Source: Nocardia arthritidis (GTDB taxonomy: Bacteria > Actinomycetota > Actinomycetes > Mycobacteriales > Mycobacteriaceae). From it: 64,000 nucleotides of DNA. The stretch lies in assembly GCF_011801145.1 (NCBI RefSeq), contig NZ_CP046172.1, forward strand, positions 9,176,001 to 9,240,000. The letters are read 5' to 3'. The translations under genes were made by a program, and so were the position numbers. How positions within the stretch are numbered: position 1 is the first letter of the stretch; each line of letters starts with the position of its first letter. A model generated the notes under the pieces. That model was not told where the DNA came from and made no database searches. It worked only from the letters and a program-made list of their open reading frames with translations. Below, one piece after another: positions 1-8,959 of the stretch.

Positions 1-143
1 TCGAGGCGGTCGGCGAGCAGCAGCGCCCGATCCGGATGCGTCTCGACGACAACGAGATCCTTGGCCTGCCGACCCGATTCGAGCAATCCGGCGAGCAACG
101 CCTCACCGATCCGGCCGCCGCCGATCACCGCAATCCTCGTCAT
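1..143 (-). CDS. proC: Pyrroline-5-carboxylate reductase, N-terminal part
   Basis: The ATG is at 143 and the gene runs off the left window edge, so only 47 residues are visible. They show a Rossmann dinucleotide-binding start (MTRIAVIGGGRIGEALLAG) followed by an acidic strand end (VVVETHPDRA). ProC reduces 1-pyrroline-5-carboxylate to proline with NAD(P)H. The identification rests on this fold plus gene order: the isomerase-like gene, membrane protein and ppx that follow match the Rv0496-Rv0500 order of M. tuberculosis, where the terminal gene is proC. Another NAD(P)-binding reductase cannot be excluded from 47 residues. Confidence 0.75.
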   Translation of the reverse strand, partial: MTRIAVIGGGRIGEALLAGLLESGRQAKDLVVVETHPDRALLLADRL

Positions 144-167
144 GGAATCCAAGGCTAGAGGCGGCTT

Positions 168-1058
168 TCAGCCGCGGTTCGCGTGGGTCGGCTCGGCGGC
201 GGGCGCCGGGGTCATGCCGTTGAGGTGGGTGCGCGCGAAGGTGAGCGTGCGGCGCAGCATGGCGGCGCGGTCCGCGGTGGTGCGCGCGTTCTGCGTATTG
301 ATCTCGGCGACAGCGTGTCCGGTGAATCCGGAACGCACCAGCATCGCGCACAGTTCGACGCACGGCTGGGTGCCGTCGCCCGGCACCAGATGTTCGTCGT
401 GCGCGGCGCCGCGGCCGTCGGCCAGATGCAGGTGGGTCAGGTTGTGCCCCATCCGCGCCGCCAGCGCCAGCGGGTCGGCGCCCGCGGTGGCGGTATGCGA
501 AAGATCCAGGGTGTAGTGCCGGAACCCGGTATCGGTCGGATCGTAGGACGGGCTGAAGGCGGTGAGCGCCAAGCCGGGACCGCCGCGGCGCTCCAGCCGC
601 TTCACCGAGGCGCCGCGCCGCCCGAACAGCGTGTCGGCCCGCATCGGGAACATATTCTCCACCGCGACCGCGACCGGGCTCGACTCCTCCAGCTCGGCCA
701 CCTGCTCGGCGAACCCGTCGGCGTATCGACGCTGCCAGCGGAACGGCGGATGCACGACGACGGTATCCGCGCCGAGCGCCTCCGCGGTGCGCACGCTGCG
801 CTCGAGTTTGGCCACCGGATCGGCGCCCCAAACCCGTTGCGAGATCAGCAGGCACGGCGCGTGGATGGCGAGCACCGGCACCCCGTACTTGTGCGCGTAC
901 GCCTGCACGGTGGAGATGCTCTGGCTGGCCGGCTCGGCCCACACCATCAATTCGATGCCGTCGTAACCGATTTCGGCCGCGTAGCGGAAGGCCGCCTCGG
1001 TGTTCTGCGGGTAGACCGAGGCCGTCGACAAGCCGACCCGAATCCCGTTGTCGCCCAC
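168..1058 (-). CDS. Sugar phosphate isomerase/epimerase-like TIM-barrel protein (Rv0498-like)
   Basis: This 296-residue protein starts with GTG at 1058, 15 bp after the upstream membrane-protein gene, consistent with an operon. The pattern is that of the xylose-isomerase-like/AP endonuclease 2 TIM barrel: an early strand-helix pair (GLSTASVYPQNTEAAFRYA), then YDGIELMVW, then acidic and histidine residues on strand ends (VHPPF, AVENMFPM, DLSHTATAG, HLADGRG) that in the family bind a divalent metal. The substrate is unknown. It is the positional homologue of Rv0498. Confidence 0.8.
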   Translation of the reverse strand: MGDNGIRVGLSTASVYPQNTEAAFRYAAEIGYDGIELMVWAEPASQSISTVQAYAHKYGVPVLAIHAPCLLISQRVWGADPVAKLERSVRTAEALGADTVVVHPPFRWQRRYADGFAEQVAELEESSPVAVAVENMFPMRADTLFGRRGASVKRLERRGGPGLALTAFSPSYDPTDTGFRHYTLDLSHTATAGADPLALAARMGHNLTHLHLADGRGAAHDEHLVPGDGTQPCVELCAMLVRSGFTGHAVAEINTQNARTTADRAAMLRRTLTFARTHLNGMTPAPAAEPTHANRG

Positions 1059-1073
1059 TGCCCGCTCCCCGGC

Positions 1074-2747
1074 TCAGCTGGTACTGAGGAGAAAGGCCAG
1101 CGGTCCCAGCGTGACGAAGCTGCCGACGACGACCGCGATCACCGTGCTGAGAATGTCATCGGTGCGGCGCAGGATGCGGACCAGCGCGACCAGGCCGAGG
1201 ATCACGACCATCGCCAGGATCAGCGCGACCCACGGAAGCATCTCCCACATCCGCTCGAAACCCTTGAACAGCAGCATGCCCGCGACCGCGGCGCCCGCGC
1301 TCTGACCGCCGAGGATCATCCACTGCCTGCGGTTGGCGTCCTCCTCGGACTGGCGCGAGGACCGCGCGCGCCGCGAACCGGTCCTGGTCGCGGTGGCGAA
1401 GGTCCGTGTCGCGGTGGCGAGCCGCTTGGGCCGCGAATCGGCTTCGGCGATATCGTCTTCCGCCTCGTCGACGGCGCGCTTGCCCATGCCGACCGGCGCG
1501 TAGACGTCGGTGTGACCGTCGTCTATCTCGTCGTCGCGTTTGCCACGACCGAAGCCCCGGCCGGATTTGCCGCCGTCCCGACCGGATTCGGCCCGGTCGA
1601 AGCCGCGGCCGGACCTGCCATTGCGGCCGTCGCGATCGGCCCGTTCGGCCTCGGCCCGGTCGACGCCGTCGCGCAGCAGATCGCCCGCGACGGTGTGGCC
1701 GGAGATGAGCTGTTGATCCTGGCTGGCCAGCGACCACGCGGCCGTCGGAATGCCGCCGGGTTCCGGTGCGCGCTCGTCTGGTGCGGCGGGCTTATGTCTT
1801 CGCGCCGACCAGGCGGGCAGGCCGCCGTCAGCGGGGCCGCGCTTGGCCGATCTTCGCGTATCCGGTTGCGGCGGTTCGGGATTCGCCGGACCGGCGGCGC
1901 GGCCGCGCGGTTCCGGATCGGCCGCGTAATCGGTGGTCGGCGACCAGGCCGCGGTCGACGGCCCTTCCTCGGCCGCCTCCTTGGCGCGGCGGCGGGCGGC
2001 CCGGCTGCCGGGTTTGGGCTCGTCATGGTTCGGCGCGCCGCGCCTGCCCGCCGGGCCGGGCGGCGCGTCGAGTTCGCGCAGCCGCTGCACCTCGGTGGTC
2101 GCGTCGTCCGGGTCCGGGCGATGCCTGCGGCCGGATCCGCCCGAGGGCGGTACACCGTTCGGCAGCGGATCGGCGACGTACGGGTCACCAACCGGATCGG
2201 CGACATAAGCGGCCGGGGCGAGCGGATCGGCGCGCCGCCCGGACCTGCCGTGCGGAATCTCGGTGGCGCCCGGCATTTCCCGGCCGGGCAGGCCGCGGGC
2301 GGGCGATTCGGGCATCTCGCGGCCGGGCATGACCCGGGCGGTGTACCCGGGCTGCGGATCCGGCGGCGGCGCGTACGGCTCCGGCGCGGCATAGGAGCGC
2401 AGCGGGTCGTACATGGTGATCGGCCCGGACATCGGCGAGTAGCCGGCGGGCTCGGGGGCGGGCTCCGGCGGGTTGTACGAAACCGGCTCGGAGGCAGCAT
2501 AATTCGACAGCGAGTAGTCGAAAGGCGATGGTTCCGGCGCGGATTCGGCGGGCTCGTCCTCGGGTGCGGCGTGCGCGGAGTGGCCACGACCGACCGGGAC
2601 GACCGGCAGATCGCCGGTGAGTTCGGCGACGGAGATACCGCGGCCGCCGCGCCTGCGCCGACCACCGCTCGAAGAGGGCGCCGCGCCCTGCTGACCGTTG
2701 CGGGCCAACAGTTCCGCGACCGAAAGCTGTTTCGACTCGTCCGTCAC
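1074..2747 (-). CDS. Long disordered protein with C-terminal membrane segments (Rv0497-like)
   Basis: This 557-residue protein has a short conserved head ([18 protein letters not shown]) and an SVAEL repeat near residue 40. A long Pro/Arg/Glu-rich, probably disordered cytoplasmic region follows. About 85 C-terminal residues then contain three hydrophobic stretches (WMILGGQSAGAAVAGML, LPWVALILAMVVILGLVAL, DDILSTVIAVVVGSFVTLG). It is much longer than the M. tuberculosis homologue as I recall it, the extra length lying in the disordered part. Its ATG overlaps the ppx stop by four bases, so the two are probably translationally coupled. Function is unknown. Confidence 0.8.
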   Translation of the reverse strand: MTDESKQLSVAELLARNGQQGAAPSSSGGRRRRGGRGISVAELTGDLPVVPVGRGHSAHAAPEDEPAESAPEPSPFDYSLSNYAASEPVSYNPPEPAPEPAGYSPMSGPITMYDPLRSYAAPEPYAPPPDPQPGYTARVMPGREMPESPARGLPGREMPGATEIPHGRSGRRADPLAPAAYVADPVGDPYVADPLPNGVPPSGGSGRRHRPDPDDATTEVQRLRELDAPPGPAGRRGAPNHDEPKPGSRAARRRAKEAAEEGPSTAAWSPTTDYAADPEPRGRAAGPANPEPPQPDTRRSAKRGPADGGLPAWSARRHKPAAPDERAPEPGGIPTAAWSLASQDQQLISGHTVAGDLLRDGVDRAEAERADRDGRNGRSGRGFDRAESGRDGGKSGRGFGRGKRDDEIDDGHTDVYAPVGMGKRAVDEAEDDIAEADSRPKRLATATRTFATATRTGSRRARSSRQSEEDANRRQWMILGGQSAGAAVAGMLLFKGFERMWEMLPWVALILAMVVILGLVALVRILRRTDDILSTVIAVVVGSFVTLGPLAFLLSTS

Positions 2748-3778
2748 GAGGGCACAACTCCAATCGGCCCCGATAGTGCCGCGTCACCACCGGGCCTCGG
2801 CTTGCCGCTACCGGCCGCCGGGCCCGGGGAGCACTTGGCCCGGGGTCCGCCGTTCATATCGGTATCCAGTTTGCGCAGGATCAGTCCCTCTCGCAGCGCC
2901 CACGGACAAATTTCGAGGGTGTCCAGCGATAGTGCCCGCATACTCGCCTCCGCGACCAATGCGCCAGCCACCAATTGCTGTGACCGATCGGAACTTACGC
3001 CTTCCAATTCTGCACGGTCGGCGGCCGTCATTCGCGATATGAACGCAATCAGTTGGCGCAGACCTGAGCTGGTGAGTGTACGACGCACCCTGGCGCCCGC
3101 CCCCGAGGGTGCCGCCCCGGTCAACCGGGCAAGCGACCGGAACGTCTTGGACGTGCCGACGGCGAGATCCGGTTTACCCACCTCGATCAGCTGTTTCGCC
3201 GGGGTCACCAGTTCGGCGTCGAGCCAGTCGCGCAGCACGGCGACCCGGCGTTTGCCGGGCGGATCCTCGCGCAGCCACTCCCGTGTCAACCGGCCTGCGC
3301 CGAGCTGCAGCGAGAGCGCGACGTCGGGTTCCTCGTCGCCGCCGTTGGTCATTTCCAGCGATCCGCCGCCGATGTCGAGGTTGAGAATGCGGCCCGCGCT
3401 CCAGCCGTACCAGCGCCGCACCGCGAGAAAGGTGAGCCGGGCCTCGTCGACCCCGGAAAGCACCTGCAGATCCACCCCGGTTTCCCGGCGCACCCGGTTG
3501 AGCACCTGGTCGGAATTGGTGGCCTCGCGCAGCGCCGAGGTGGCGAACGGCATCAGCTCGACGCATTTGGAAGTCTCGGCGATGCTGGCGAATTCGGCCA
3601 CCGTATCGATCAGCCTGCGCGCACCCGCCTCGGTGATCCGGCCGTGGTTGTCCATATTCTCCGACAGCCGCAGCGTGGCCTTCGTCGAGCTCATCGGCAT
3701 GGGGTGGCCACCACGATGAGCGTCCACCACGAGCAGGTGCACGGTATTGCTTCCGACGTCGAGTACCCCTAGCCGCAC
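2744..3778 (-). CDS. ppx: Exopolyphosphatase, Ppx/GppA family
   Basis: The GTG at 3778 gives [20 protein letters not shown], the canonical ASKHA phosphate-binding start, and a 344-residue protein of the expected size. The open frame continues upstream, but that part is not family-like. Further signatures are [11 protein letters not shown], the second nucleotide loop [11 protein letters not shown] and the C-terminal ICPWALREG. The family hydrolyses inorganic polyphosphate or pppGpp; this actinobacterial branch acts as a short-chain exopolyphosphatase. It is divergent from the cysteine-rich gene at 3844 and couples to the downstream membrane gene by an ATGA overlap. SenX3-RegX3 lies nearby and a PPK2 is at 43 kb. 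Confidence 0.9.
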   Translation of the reverse strand: MRLGVLDVGSNTVHLLVVDAHRGGHPMPMSSTKATLRLSENMDNHGRITEAGARRLIDTVAEFASIAETSKCVELMPFATSALREATNSDQVLNRVRRETGVDLQVLSGVDEARLTFLAVRRWYGWSAGRILNLDIGGGSLEMTNGGDEEPDVALSLQLGAGRLTREWLREDPPGKRRVAVLRDWLDAELVTPAKQLIEVGKPDLAVGTSKTFRSLARLTGAAPSGAGARVRRTLTSSGLRQLIAFISRMTAADRAELEGVSSDRSQQLVAGALVAEASMRALSLDTLEICPWALREGLILRKLDTDMNGGPRAKCSPGPAAGSGKPRPGGDAALSGPIGVVPS

Positions 3779-3843
3779 AAGAACACGGTACTGGGTCGAC
3801 CGGCGCTTCAGGTCACGCGATCGAACTGTTAGCGTCTCGCACT

Positions 3844-4692
3844 GTGACGGAAGGCGCAGCTGCGAAGACCCGGCGCAAGCCCCGACCAGCGGGAAAGATC
3901 GACCCGAGCCCGGAGGTGGCTCTCGATTTCCCGCGTGAGTGGATCGAATTCGTCGATCCGGCAAACGATGAGCATCTCATCGTCGCCGACCTCACCTGGC
4001 TGCTGTCGAAATGGACGTGTGTATTCGGCACGCCTGCGTGCCAGGGCATCCTCGGCGACCGGCCGGATGACGGCTGCTGCTCACACGGCGCGTTCCTCTC
4101 CGACAAGGACGATCGCAAGCGCCTGCAGAAGGCTGTGAAACTGCTCACAACCGAGGACTGGCAGCTCATGGACGAGGCCAAAGACGCCGACGGCAAGGTC
4201 ACCAAGAAGGGCTATCTGGAGGTCGACGAACTCGAGGATGAGCAGGCGCTGCGCACCCGCCGGTTCGACGGCGCGTGCATCTTCCTCAACCGTCCGGGTT
4301 TCGCGGGCGGCGTCGGTTGCGCACTGCACACCATGGCGTTGCGCACAGGCGTCGAACCGCTCACGGTGAAGCCGGATGTGTGCTGGCAGTTGCCCATTCG
4401 CCGGACCCAGGAGTGGGAGGACCGCCCGGATGGCGTCCAGATCCTGCGCACCGTGATCACCGAATACGACCGGCGCGGCTGGGGCCCCGGCGGTTTGGAT
4501 CTGGATTGGTACTGCTCCGGCTCCCCCGACGCGCATGTCGGGGCCCGTCCGGTCTGGCAGTCGTACGCGCCGGAATTGACGGAGCTGATCGGCGAGCCCG
4601 CGTACGCGGAATTGGCCAAGCATTGCAAGCGCCGAGAGGGGTTGGGGCTCATCGCGATCCACCCCGCGACGGCGGCGGCCGAGCGGGCCTGA
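3844..4692 (+). CDS. Conserved cysteine-rich protein (Rv0495c-like)
   Basis: This 282-residue protein starts with GTG at 3844, 65 bp from the divergent ppx start. Conserved cysteines and histidines are clustered: [51 protein letters not shown] and HCKRR. The arrangement resembles YkgJ-type metal-binding proteins with several cysteines, so a zinc or iron site is likely. That is inference. There is no signal peptide or membrane segment. It is the positional and sequence homologue of Rv0495c, whose function I do not know. Confidence 0.8.
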   Translation: MTEGAAAKTRRKPRPAGKIDPSPEVALDFPREWIEFVDPANDEHLIVADLTWLLSKWTCVFGTPACQGILGDRPDDGCCSHGAFLSDKDDRKRLQKAVKLLTTEDWQLMDEAKDADGKVTKKGYLEVDELEDEQALRTRRFDGACIFLNRPGFAGGVGCALHTMALRTGVEPLTVKPDVCWQLPIRRTQEWEDRPDGVQILRTVITEYDRRGWGPGGLDLDWYCSGSPDAHVGARPVWQSYAPELTELIGEPAYAELAKHCKRREGLGLIAIHPATAAAERA

Positions 4693-4798
4693 ACAGGCCG
4701 TCCAGTCCGCCGACCTGCATGTCTGGGACATGAAAATTGCATTACGAGCCATTCGCGCGCAATGCGCTTTTCACCGCGATCCGGTTTGATGGGCGGTC

Positions 4799-5140
4799 AT
4801 GTTCAACAAAGCCATCACCTTCGCCACCATCGCCGTCGGCGCCGCGCTCACCGTGACCGGTGTCGCGCACGCGGACAACGCCGCCGACCCCACCCAGTAC
4901 TCCGACCACACCGCGGACTTCGTGAACTCGACCGATCCCGCGGCGCTCAACGCCAAGGCCGACGGCAAGCAGCTCGTCGTCAGCCCGTACGGCACCCGCA
5001 GCACCATCGTCTGTCGTGGCAACGGCGCCGACGTCGCGCTCTACGACTGCAAGCAGGCCGACCCGTACGGCTTCGGCTGGATCGTCCTCGACAAGCAGGA
5101 AACCCCGCTGGGCACCGCATGGGTGCACATCATGCCTTGA
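4799..5140 (+). CDS. Small secreted protein
   Basis: This 113-residue protein has an N-terminal signal peptide: MFNKAIT, then the hydrophobic stretch FATIAVGAALTVTGV, with cleavage likely after AHA. The mature domain of about 88 residues has two cysteines (IVCRG and YDCKQ) that could form a disulfide, and ends VHIMP. Mature secreted proteins of this size with one disulfide are common in Nocardia, but I recognise no named family. A strong bidirectional terminator follows immediately. Confidence 0.75.
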   Translation: MFNKAITFATIAVGAALTVTGVAHADNAADPTQYSDHTADFVNSTDPAALNAKADGKQLVVSPYGTRSTIVCRGNGADVALYDCKQADPYGFGWIVLDKQETPLGTAWVHIMP

Positions 5141-5150
5141 GTCGCCGATC

Positions 5151-5176
5151 CAGGGGCCCGGGCGACCGGGCCCCTG
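5151..5176. terminator. Bidirectional terminator hairpin
   Basis: An 11-bp perfect stem (CAGGGGCCCGG against CCGGGCCCCTG) with a GCGA loop lies between the convergent ends of the small secreted gene and regX3. Confidence 0.75.
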
Positions 5177-5177
5177 A

Positions 5178-5867
5178 TCACGCTTCCAGCTTGTAACCCA
5201 GCCCGCGCACCGTCACCAGGTGCTCCGGCTTGGCCGGATCGGCCTCGATCTTCGAGCGCAACCGCTTGACATGCACGTCGAGCGTCTTGGTGTCGCCGAC
5301 GTAATCGGCGCCCCACACCCGGTCGATCAGCTGGCCGCGGGTGAGCACCCGGCCGGAGTTACGCAGCAGGTACTCCAGCAGGTCGAACTCCTTGAGCGGC
5401 AGGGTGACCGGCTTGCCGTTGACCAGCACCGTGTGCCGGTCGACATCCATGCGGACCGGGCCGGCCTCCAGCACACCGCTCTCGTTGCCGCCGTCCAGCT
5501 CGTCACCGGCGCCGCGGCGCAGCACCGCCCTGATGCGGGCGATCAACTCGCGCGCCGAGTACGGCTTGGTCACATAGTCGTCCGCGCCGAGCTCCAGCCC
5601 GACCACCTTGTCGATCTCGCTGTCCCGCGCGGTCACCATGATCACCGGGACACCGCTGCGGGTGCGCAGCTGCTTGCACACGTCGGTGCCGCTCATACCG
5701 GGCAGCATCAGGTCGAGCAGCACGATATCGGCGCCGGACCGGTCGAATTCGGCAAGCGCGGATGGTCCGTCACCGACCACCGTTACCTCGAATCCCTCCT
5801 TGCGCAGGAGAAACGCGAGCGGATCGGCCAGCGACTCCTCATCCTCGACGATCAGAACACTCGTCAT
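5178..5867 (-). CDS. regX3: Two-component response regulator RegX3
   Basis: This 229-residue OmpR/PhoB-family regulator has a receiver domain at about residues 1-120 with the acidic pair in VEDEE, phosphoacceptor Asp52 (LLDLMLPG), the switch Thr in MVTARD and the Lys in VTKPYS. A C-terminal winged helix (about 130-229) carries [10 protein letters not shown] and [16 protein letters not shown] recognition-helix features. Family knowledge: with SenX3 it controls the phosphate-starvation response (Pst transport, phosphatases, polyphosphate). Its ATG overlaps the end of senX3 by four bases. Confidence is high from motif content and synteny. Confidence 0.95.
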   Translation of the reverse strand: MTSVLIVEDEESLADPLAFLLRKEGFEVTVVGDGPSALAEFDRSGADIVLLDLMLPGMSGTDVCKQLRTRSGVPVIMVTARDSEIDKVVGLELGADDYVTKPYSARELIARIRAVLRRGAGDELDGGNESGVLEAGPVRMDVDRHTVLVNGKPVTLPLKEFDLLEYLLRNSGRVLTRGQLIDRVWGADYVGDTKTLDVHVKRLRSKIEADPAKPEHLVTVRGLGYKLEA

Positions 5868-7099
5868 CTGCGTGCCTCCACACCGTTGGTTCGGCCCGGA
5901 CCCGTGGGACGCGGGCTTGTTTCTCTCGTGCCCACCCCGGACTCGGCGGAATCCTCATCTCCGTCGGCCTCGTGATGGGCGGGTATTCGCAGGGTGAACG
6001 TCGATCCGGTACCCAGCTTGCTCCACAGGGTGATCTCACCGTTGTGGTTGGCCGCCACATGCTTGACGATAGCCAGCCCGAGGCCGGTACCGCCGGTGGC
6101 GCGCGAGCGGGCCTTGTCCGAGCGGAAGAACCGCTCGAACACCCGCTCCTGGTCTTCCTTGGCGATGCCGATGCCGCGGTCGGTCACGGCCATCGCGACG
6201 TGGTCGCCGCGCAGCGAGCGGCTGACCGAGACGTGCGAGCCGGTCGGCGAATAGGCGATCGCGTTCTCCACCAGGTTGGACAAGGCGGTGACCAGCAGGG
6301 TCTCGTCACCGAGCACCTCGAGTCCGCTGGGGCGGTCGGTGCTGACCGTGATGCCCGCGGCCTCCGCCGCGGTGCGGGAGCGGTCCACCGCCTGGTTGAC
6401 GACGGTATCGACGTCGACAACGGATAGATCGGGCAGTTTCTCGGCACCTTGCAGTCGGGACAGCGCGATCAACTCGGTGACCATCTTGCCGAGCCTGCGC
6501 GATTCGCCGAGCACCCGCTGACCGAAGTGGCGCACCGCATCCGGATCGTCGGCCGATTCCAGCAACGCCTCGGCCAACAGGCTCATCGCGCCGACCGGTG
6601 TCTTGAGCTCATGGCTGACATTGGCAACGAAGTCGCGCCGGGTGGCCTCCATGCGGGCCTGCTCGGAATCGTCGTCGGCGAAGAGCACCGTGAAATTGGT
6701 CTCCTCCTTGGACAGCGGCCGGGCGACACCGCGCACCGCGATCCGGCTGCGGCCGGGCATCGGGTTCTTGGCGGTCAGGTCGAATTCCGCGGATTCGCCG
6801 GTGGCCAGCACCTTTTCGACCGCGGCCCAGGCGCGTTCGTCGAGTAGTCGGTTGCGGACCAGGCCGAGCTCCTCGGCGCGCGGGTTGACCAGCACGACGT
6901 CGCGGTACTCGTCGACCACCGCGATACCGCTCTCCGAGGCGAGCACGATCAGGTCGAGCACCTGGGACATGGTGAGACCGGAATCGGCCTGCCGCCGCGC
7001 GGCCTGCCTCGCATTCATATATGGAATCAGTAGCCCGCCGACTGCCAGGCCCACGACAGCCGCGAGGACTGCCAGCAGGACGGCCTGGGGAACACTCAC
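5864..7099 (-). CDS. senX3: Sensor histidine kinase SenX3
   Basis: This 411-residue membrane kinase has one clear N-terminal membrane segment ([19 protein letters not shown]), a PAS-like region (about 45-150, [15 protein letters not shown]), the H-box [10 protein letters not shown] with its phosphorylated His, an N-box ([11 protein letters not shown]) and G-boxes ([18 protein letters not shown]). The last 40 residues are polar and variable. SenX3 is held inactive by the Pst/PhoU system when phosphate is plentiful and phosphorylates RegX3 when it is scarce (family knowledge). The PHO-box-like repeat array 60-100 bp upstream suggests autoregulation. Confidence 0.95.
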   Translation of the reverse strand: MSVPQAVLLAVLAAVVGLAVGGLLIPYMNARQAARRQADSGLTMSQVLDLIVLASESGIAVVDEYRDVVLVNPRAEELGLVRNRLLDERAWAAVEKVLATGESAEFDLTAKNPMPGRSRIAVRGVARPLSKEETNFTVLFADDDSEQARMEATRRDFVANVSHELKTPVGAMSLLAEALLESADDPDAVRHFGQRVLGESRRLGKMVTELIALSRLQGAEKLPDLSVVDVDTVVNQAVDRSRTAAEAAGITVSTDRPSGLEVLGDETLLVTALSNLVENAIAYSPTGSHVSVSRSLRGDHVAMAVTDRGIGIAKEDQERVFERFFRSDKARSRATGGTGLGLAIVKHVAANHNGEITLWSKLGTGSTFTLRIPAHHEADGDEDSAESGVGTRETSPRPTGPGRTNGVEARR

Positions 7100-7158
7100 A
7101 CTTGAATCGTACGGTCGACTAGCGACATACCAACGCCGGGTACACGAAGTTTCATGCA

Positions 7159-7198
7159 GGTCACAGGCCCTTTAGCGAGTGTTAGCCGCGCGTTTACA
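7159..7198 (+). promoter_or_regulatory. PHO-box-like direct repeat array upstream of senX3
   Basis: Four 7-mers spaced exactly 11 bp apart occur here: GGTCACA (7159), CTTTAGC (7170), GTTAGCC (7181) and GTTTACA (7192), each separated by 4 bp. PhoP/RegX3-type regulators bind 11-bp direct repeats related to GTTCACC. The units match that consensus only loosely, so this is a candidate autoregulatory site. Confidence 0.45.
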
Positions 7199-7258
7199 CA
7201 GAATTCCGGCGACCGTGTCCGCATCGTTGACGCAGATCAAGACCGCTTGACCGAGCCC

Positions 7259-7663
7259 TCAGTCCTCGTCGTCGCCGTCTGCCAATGCGGCGGTGACCGC
7301 CGAGCCGTGCCGGTCCACCCAATCGCCCAGCGCATAGAGCGGTATGAGCAGATCGAGGCCCGCCTTGGTCAGCTCGTACTCCACCCGCGGCGGGGATTCG
7401 GCGTAGCGGCGGCGCTCGACCAGCGTCATCCGTTCCATCTTGCGCAGGGTCTGGGTGAGCATCTTCTGGCTGATGCCGCCGATGACTGCGCGCAGCTCGC
7501 CGGGACGCATCGGACCGTTGCGCAGCGTGTACACCACGACCGGTAGCCAGGAGTTGCCGAAGAGGTCGACGCCGATCCTGGCCGGGCAGTCCGAGGTGTA
7601 ATCGCCGTATGCCGGGAATTCGACCGGGCCGATGGTGATGTGTTCGACGTGTGCCAGCGCCAT
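7259..7663 (-). CDS. HxlR-family transcriptional regulator
   Basis: This 134-residue winged-helix protein has the HxlR core: a conserved Cys near residue 27 (YTSDCPARIGVDLFG), W-x-P-V-V-V-YTLRNG, then MRPGELRAVIGGISQKML and the wing RRRYAESPPRVEYEL. Some HxlR proteins sense redox or electrophiles through that cysteine. It is divergently transcribed from the NADP-dependent oxidoreductase at 7753 with an 89-bp shared region, the usual arrangement for a regulator and its target. Confidence 0.85.
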   Translation of the reverse strand: MALAHVEHITIGPVEFPAYGDYTSDCPARIGVDLFGNSWLPVVVYTLRNGPMRPGELRAVIGGISQKMLTQTLRKMERMTLVERRRYAESPPRVEYELTKAGLDLLIPLYALGDWVDRHGSAVTAALADGDDED

Positions 7664-7752
7664 CGTTTCAGCTTGCCAGGTTTATTGCGCACCCGCAGGT
7701 GCCTATCGGAGTCCCTAATTTCGATCGCGTTCCCCTCACTACAGGAGTTGAT

Positions 7753-8418
7753 ATGCGAATCGGAATCATCGGCGCGGGCTCGATGGCGGCGGCGCTCGGC
7801 GGCGGCTGGGCCGCGGCGGGGCATGAGATCCGCATCGGCGCTCGAAATGCCGGTGCCGCAAGCGAATTGGCCGCGAAGATCGGTTCGGGCGCGACCGGCG
7901 GGTCGATCGCCGAAGCGGCAGAGTTCGGCGAAGCGGTGCTGCTCGCACTGCCGCCGAGCGCGATGGACGCGGTATTGCGTTCGGTGCCAGGCGGTTTCGC
8001 CGGAAAGACCCTGATCGACTGCTCCAACGCGTTCATGCCGGACGAGGCCGCGCCGGAGGGCACGTTGGCGTTCGTCCTCTCCGAGGACGCGGTCGCGGAG
8101 CGGATCTCGGCCACCGTGCCCGACGCACACGTGGTGAAGGCGTTCAACCTCCTCGCCGCCGAGATCTTCGCTGCGGACACAAGGGAATTCGAGGGCCGCA
8201 CGCTGGGGATGCCGTACTGCGGCGACGATCCCGCCGCCCTACGCCTGGTGGCCGATCTGATCGAAGACCTGAAGTTCCAACCGATCCCCGCGGGCGGACT
8301 GCACCGTGCGCGATACCTGGAGGCCACCTCGGTCTTCGTCGTCGGACTGTGGTTCGGTGGCCAGGACGCCAGGGCGATGTTCCCGCCCGTCGAGGCCACT
8401 TACGCCGAAGTCGATTGA
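7753..8418 (+). CDS. NADP oxidoreductase, coenzyme F420-dependent (NPD) family
   Basis: ATG 7753 is preceded by AGGAG at 7743, and the start falls on the Rossmann motif MRIGIIGAGSMAAALGGGWA, so the 34 codons open upstream are not coding. The 221-residue product has the fold of F420H2:NADP oxidoreductase and related NAD(P)-binding proteins: basic IGARN after strand 2 (typical of NADP preference), LALPPSAMD, DCSNAF and VKAFNLLAAE. Many members are simple NADP(H) oxidoreductases without F420. It is divergent from the HxlR gene, which probably controls it. Confidence 0.85.
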   Translation: MRIGIIGAGSMAAALGGGWAAAGHEIRIGARNAGAASELAAKIGSGATGGSIAEAAEFGEAVLLALPPSAMDAVLRSVPGGFAGKTLIDCSNAFMPDEAAPEGTLAFVLSEDAVAERISATVPDAHVVKAFNLLAAEIFAADTREFEGRTLGMPYCGDDPAALRLVADLIEDLKFQPIPAGGLHRARYLEATSVFVVGLWFGGQDARAMFPPVEATYAEVD

Positions 8419-8497
8419 GCGGCACCGCTTTTACTCACATGATCCTGCCGATGCACCGACTTCGAACTCAGCGGGCGAGGGCCTGATGCGCCAGTAG

Positions 8498-8530
8498 CGA
8501 AGGGCCCCAGAACTGCTCTGGGGCCCTTCG
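8498..8530 (+). terminator. Terminator hairpin after the NADP oxidoreductase
   Basis: A 14-bp perfect stem (CGAAGGGCCCCAGA against TCTGGGGCCCTTCG) with a 5-nt loop lies 80 bp after the oxidoreductase stop. No long T-run follows. Confidence 0.7.
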
Positions 8531-8599
8531 GATAGCCGATTCCAGCGCTCGCCAGCCGATTTCGGTCACCGGCTCCCGTTGAGTGATCTACTCATAACC

Positions 8600-8959
8600 A
8601 TGGAGAAATTCGACGCCTGGCTGAACCAGATTCACCATTGGGAAGACCAGTTCGACTATCGCGCAATCTACTCCGCGTACTTGAACGCCGCCGGCGGTAC
8701 CGAGTCGGAGAGCATCGAGTCGACGTGCAGACGGCGTCCAGATGGCGGCTACGAGATCTATGCGGGTCGAGAGACGATAGCGCTTGCCGACGATATCGAG
8801 CGAGAGGCATTGGCCGCGCATATCGCACATCGCTATTGCGGAGACCGCTATCCGGATATGGAAGCTTGGCACTGGCAACAACACGACTGGTATGTCGAGG
8901 ATCTCCGTGCCTGGACAAGCGCTGATGGCTGGTCGAGTCAGGCCAAACCTCCGGCGTAA
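8600..8959 (+). CDS. Hypothetical tryptophan-rich acidic protein
   Basis: The most likely start is ATG 8600 (MEKFDAWLNQIHHWEDQFD), giving 119 residues; a TTG at 8579 would add seven. The protein is soluble, acidic and rich in Trp, His and Tyr, with a helical N-terminus and a C-terminal EAWHWQQHDWYVEDLRAW stretch. There is no signal peptide. I recognise no family. It lies just upstream of the toxin-like gene in a stretch of lower GC, so an immunity or accessory role is possible but only by position. Confidence 0.55.
   Translation: MEKFDAWLNQIHHWEDQFDYRAIYSAYLNAAGGTESESIESTCRRRPDGGYEIYAGRETIALADDIEREALAAHIAHRYCGDRYPDMEAWHWQQHDWYVEDLRAWTSADGWSSQAKPPA

Noticed and set aside
183..3719. A 1178-codon open frame on the plus strand
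   Set aside because: It lies antisense to three well-supported minus-strand genes (isomerase-like, membrane protein, ppx). Its translation is Arg/Gly/Ala-rich without any domain, as expected for a high-GC shadow frame.
7688..7701. GCACC-CGCA-GGTGC as HxlR operator
   Set aside because: Arms are only 5 bp in GC-rich DNA and no second copy was seen, so chance is likely.
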